Positions 54,136 through 56,027 of a DNA stretch of 56,027 nt are shown piece after piece. A program made the translations under genes and the position numbers. Position 1 is the first letter of the stretch, and each line of letters opens with the position of its first letter. The stretch comes from a virus: positions 1 to 56,027 of IMG/VR virus record IMGVR_UViG_3300009285_001845, one strand, 5' to 3'. The notes under the pieces are model-generated. The model did not search any database. It was not told the origin of the DNA and was given only the letters and a program-made list of their open reading frames with translations.

Positions 54136-55350
54136 CTATGAAGTTACGCGGCAACAAAAATCCCCGTACATCTGCTTGCCGCCGAAGAGCACGTCCGCCC
54201 GGCAGAGTTCCTTGTTCTTCCGGATGTCGTACCCCTTCTCGATGCGGATGGAGAGGCCGAGCTGCGGCAGTTTCGCCCGAGCCGACATATCCAGCCCCTT
54301 GTGCAAGGGCAGATCGACGAACGCCGCCGTCATCCACTCCTTGTGGAACCCGAGACCCTGACGGGTTGCGGTGCTTGCGTAGGAGCTAGCGTGTCCGAAG
54401 ATGCGCACCGCCCCGTCGTTGGTCGGCGCGGCGGAGACGTTCTGGTAGGCCCCGGAGAGCACGATCGACGGCGAGATGTTGATCGTCATCTGCCCTGAGC
54501 CGTTGGCCGTCCCTGCTGCCGTGACGGTGAACTGCCGCAGGTTCCCGGTGGAATCCTTCGACATGGGATTCACGCCGTTGCTGCCTGCAAAGTCCACGAT
54601 GTCGCCTTGGGCGATCGCGCCCGTCGTCGCCGTCCAGCCGTCGGTATCGATGGTCGTGCCGTCCTGCGATGCGCCGTTGATGAGTGGCGTGCCGCCGAGC
54701 GCCCCAACGGTGTGGGATCGGATGTTCTGGTTGAAGGCGAACTCGAACCCGAGCGCGTAGCCCATCTGCCCCGTGCGGTACTGCTCGGCAATCGAACCAG
54801 CCGCTTGGAACAGCCCCTGCAGCGCGTTGATGATCGTCGCCTGCATCTGCGGGCTGATGATCATGGTGCGGTCGCCTGGTGGGACGCCGTAGTCCGACAT
54901 GGTGACGCCGGCGTTCAGGTACGTCTGGGTGGAGGTCGGCACGGTGCCCGGGGTGCCTTGGAAGTTCGGCACGTCCAAATACCGCGTCGCGAAGAACCGA
55001 TCGATGCGGTTGGCGATGAACGCCATCGACGTGTCGAGGTAGCGGCCGCGGAAGTCGTCCACCTTGAGCGTGAGATCGACGTCGGAGAAGCTGAGGTCTT
55101 GCCCTTCGAGCTGGTCGATGACCAGATCGACGGACTGTTCCTCGATGTCCTCCTCGTTCATCTCCTCGCCCTGCCGGCCCTGGACGCGAACCGGGTAGCG
55201 GATCCCGAGCGTGTCGCCGATCTTCTTGCCGTCCCGGGCAAACTTCGCTTCGTAGCGTCGATTGATTTTTTTGGTGATCGTGAGGTTGTTCTCGACAATC
55301 ATCAACGATTCTTTGGCGATGATGTCGTCGGTTAGGATGACGTTAGCCAT
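54136..55350 (-). CDS. major capsid (coat) protein, P22 gp5-like
   Basis: Has 404 residues: ILTDDIIAKESLMIVENNL, INRRYEAKFARDGKKIGDTL, VQGRQGEEMNEEDIEEQSVD and FSDVDLTLKVDDFRGRYLDT are the N-arm and early-core pattern of P22-type coat proteins; MIISPQMQATIINALQGLF and a beta-insertion-like middle follow. It builds the capsid shell with a scaffold. AGGGG lies eight bases before the ATG. It is followed directly by the GIY-YIG gene. Confidence 0.9.
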   Translation of the reverse strand: MANVILTDDIIAKESLMIVENNLTITKKINRRYEAKFARDGKKIGDTLGIRYPVRVQGRQGEEMNEEDIEEQSVDLVIDQLEGQDLSFSDVDLTLKVDDFRGRYLDTSMAFIANRIDRFFATRYLDVPNFQGTPGTVPTSTQTYLNAGVTMSDYGVPPGDRTMIISPQMQATIINALQGLFQAAGSIAEQYRTGQMGYALGFEFAFNQNIRSHTVGALGGTPLINGASQDGTTIDTDGWTATTGAIAQGDIVDFAGSNGVNPMSKDSTGNLRQFTVTAAGTANGSGQMTINISPSIVLSGAYQNVSAAPTNDGAVRIFGHASSYASTATRQGLGFHKEWMTAAFVDLPLHKGLDMSARAKLPQLGLSIRIEKGYDIRKNKELCRADVLFGGKQMYGDFCCRVTS

Positions 55351-55354
55351 GTGG

Positions 55355-56027
55355 CTATCCCCTCAGACCCAATTCCCTGCGCTGCTTCTGCCGAACAGCC
55401 ATGTACTCGCTGGCGTCTTCATCGGCTTCGGCAATCGCGTGCAGGGAGCGGGTCGGTGATGCGCGCCCGGTGACCTCGGAGGCCGGCGCTGGCGCGCTGG
55501 ATGTTGGGCGTGAAGGCGCAGACACGCGGGAGGCCGACGCGGCGGCAGCGGCCGGGGGCTGCCCTTCGTAGGAGTTGAGCGGGTCGAATGCCCGCCACCA
55601 AAAGACGTCATCGGGCTCGACTCGTTCCTTCTTGCTGCCTGCCCCATCACGCTCGAAGTACAACACTGATCCTAAGTCGTCCCCCGGCACCGGCCGAATC
55701 TGGTCAGGCCGCACGGGCCACGCCTCAGCCAGCGGGGAGAAGGTCGTCTGCGTGCCGAGCGCGTAGCTCTGCCCGCCCAACAAGTAGAACGAGAACATCT
55801 CCTCGACCCACCGTGACCAGCTCGCCCAGCGGTTGACCCGACGGCACAGCTTGCTCGCCCAGTGGGTCTGCGGGAACGGGTCAATCTCGCCGTAGTCGTC
55901 CATGCGCCGGCCGACCTGCACACGGATGCCGCCCGCGGTCTGCGCAATCAGCGAGATGGCGCTGAACACGTACGGGTTGCCGCCGTAGCCCTCGCGGGCG
56001 TACGTGGCGTAGTCGCGGCTCGCCCAC
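55355..56027 (-). CDS. HK97-type portal fragment with scaffold-like tail (5' end beyond the window)
   Basis: About 223 codons, open through the right edge. YAREGYGGNPYVFSAISLIA, MFSFYLLGGQSYALGT, EAWPVRPDQIRPVPGDDLG and DDVFWWRAFDPLNSYEGQPP are the N-terminal half of an HK97-family portal. The frame then changes abruptly to an Ala/Ser/Pro-rich linker and ends DASEYMAVRQKQRRELGLRG, basic as in scaffold C termini. The C-terminal half of the portal is absent. It may be a chimera, a deletion product or an assembly join. Confidence 0.65.
   Translation of the reverse strand, partial: WASRDYATYAREGYGGNPYVFSAISLIAQTAGGIRVQVGRRMDDYGEIDPFPQTHWASKLCRRVNRWASWSRWVEEMFSFYLLGGQSYALGTQTTFSPLAEAWPVRPDQIRPVPGDDLGSVLYFERDGAGSKKERVEPDDVFWWRAFDPLNSYEGQPPAAAAASASRVSAPSRPTSSAPAPASEVTGRASPTRSLHAIAEADEDASEYMAVRQKQRRELGLRG

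Overview
The window is almost entirely one tailed-phage genome, G+C rich, with nearly all genes on the minus strand and small ones packed by stop/start overlaps (ATGA, TGATG, GTGA). The morphogenesis genes are those of a P22-type short-tailed phage: small and large terminase, P22-type portal, P22-type coat protein, gp4-like and gp10-like tail proteins, DNA-transfer proteins and a giant ejection protein. A tyrosine integrase, divergent XRE regulators and an excisionase-like protein mark it as temperate. The host cannot be named from the sequence. Twin-arginine-type signal peptides and a TMTC-like glycosyltransferase fit a Gram-negative environmental host (inference).

Layout. 1-8.5 kb (minus): portal, small genes, split terL, terS. 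8.5-11.4 kb: very small zinc-ribbon and membrane proteins, DUF551, DUF4326. 11.4-20.7 kb: a C5 methyltransferase interrupted at a tetranucleotide repeat, a Hjc-like resolvase, replication proteins with internal iterons, an adenine/N4-cytosine-type methyltransferase and a Gp37/Gp68 protein. 20.7-29.75 kb: DnaQ-like exonuclease, PD-(D/E)XK nuclease, metallopeptidase, possible annealing protein, small exported proteins, regulators. 29.8-33.4 kb (plus): XRE repressor candidate, an exported protein, integrase, four small genes, five tRNAs. 33.4-36.8 kb (minus): lysis region with SleB-type endolysin and several small membrane proteins. 36.9-56 kb (minus): ejection, DNA-transfer, tail and head genes up to the coat gene and a fragment of an HK97-type portal.

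The order terS-terL-portal leaves the left end and portal fragment-coat-gp4-gp10-DNA transfer enters from the right end. One leftward programme is therefore split by the window ends, which suggests a circular or circularly permuted genome (inference).

The outstanding features are: (1) eleven intact homing-type endonucleases plus one remnant, from the HNH, endonuclease VII, GIY-YIG and LAGLIDADG families; one cuts terL into separate ATPase and nuclease genes, and two lie out of frame inside a methyltransferase gene that stays open through both; (2) a (CGAA)8 tract at the frameshift of the C5 methyltransferase, the layout of a phase-variable gene in the OFF state; (3) four of five tRNAs predicted to carry C at position 33 instead of the near-universal U; (4) seven 12-bp iterons inside the replication-initiation gene; (5) a membrane glycosyltransferase, a TPR protein and a secreted protein placed directly after the coat gene.
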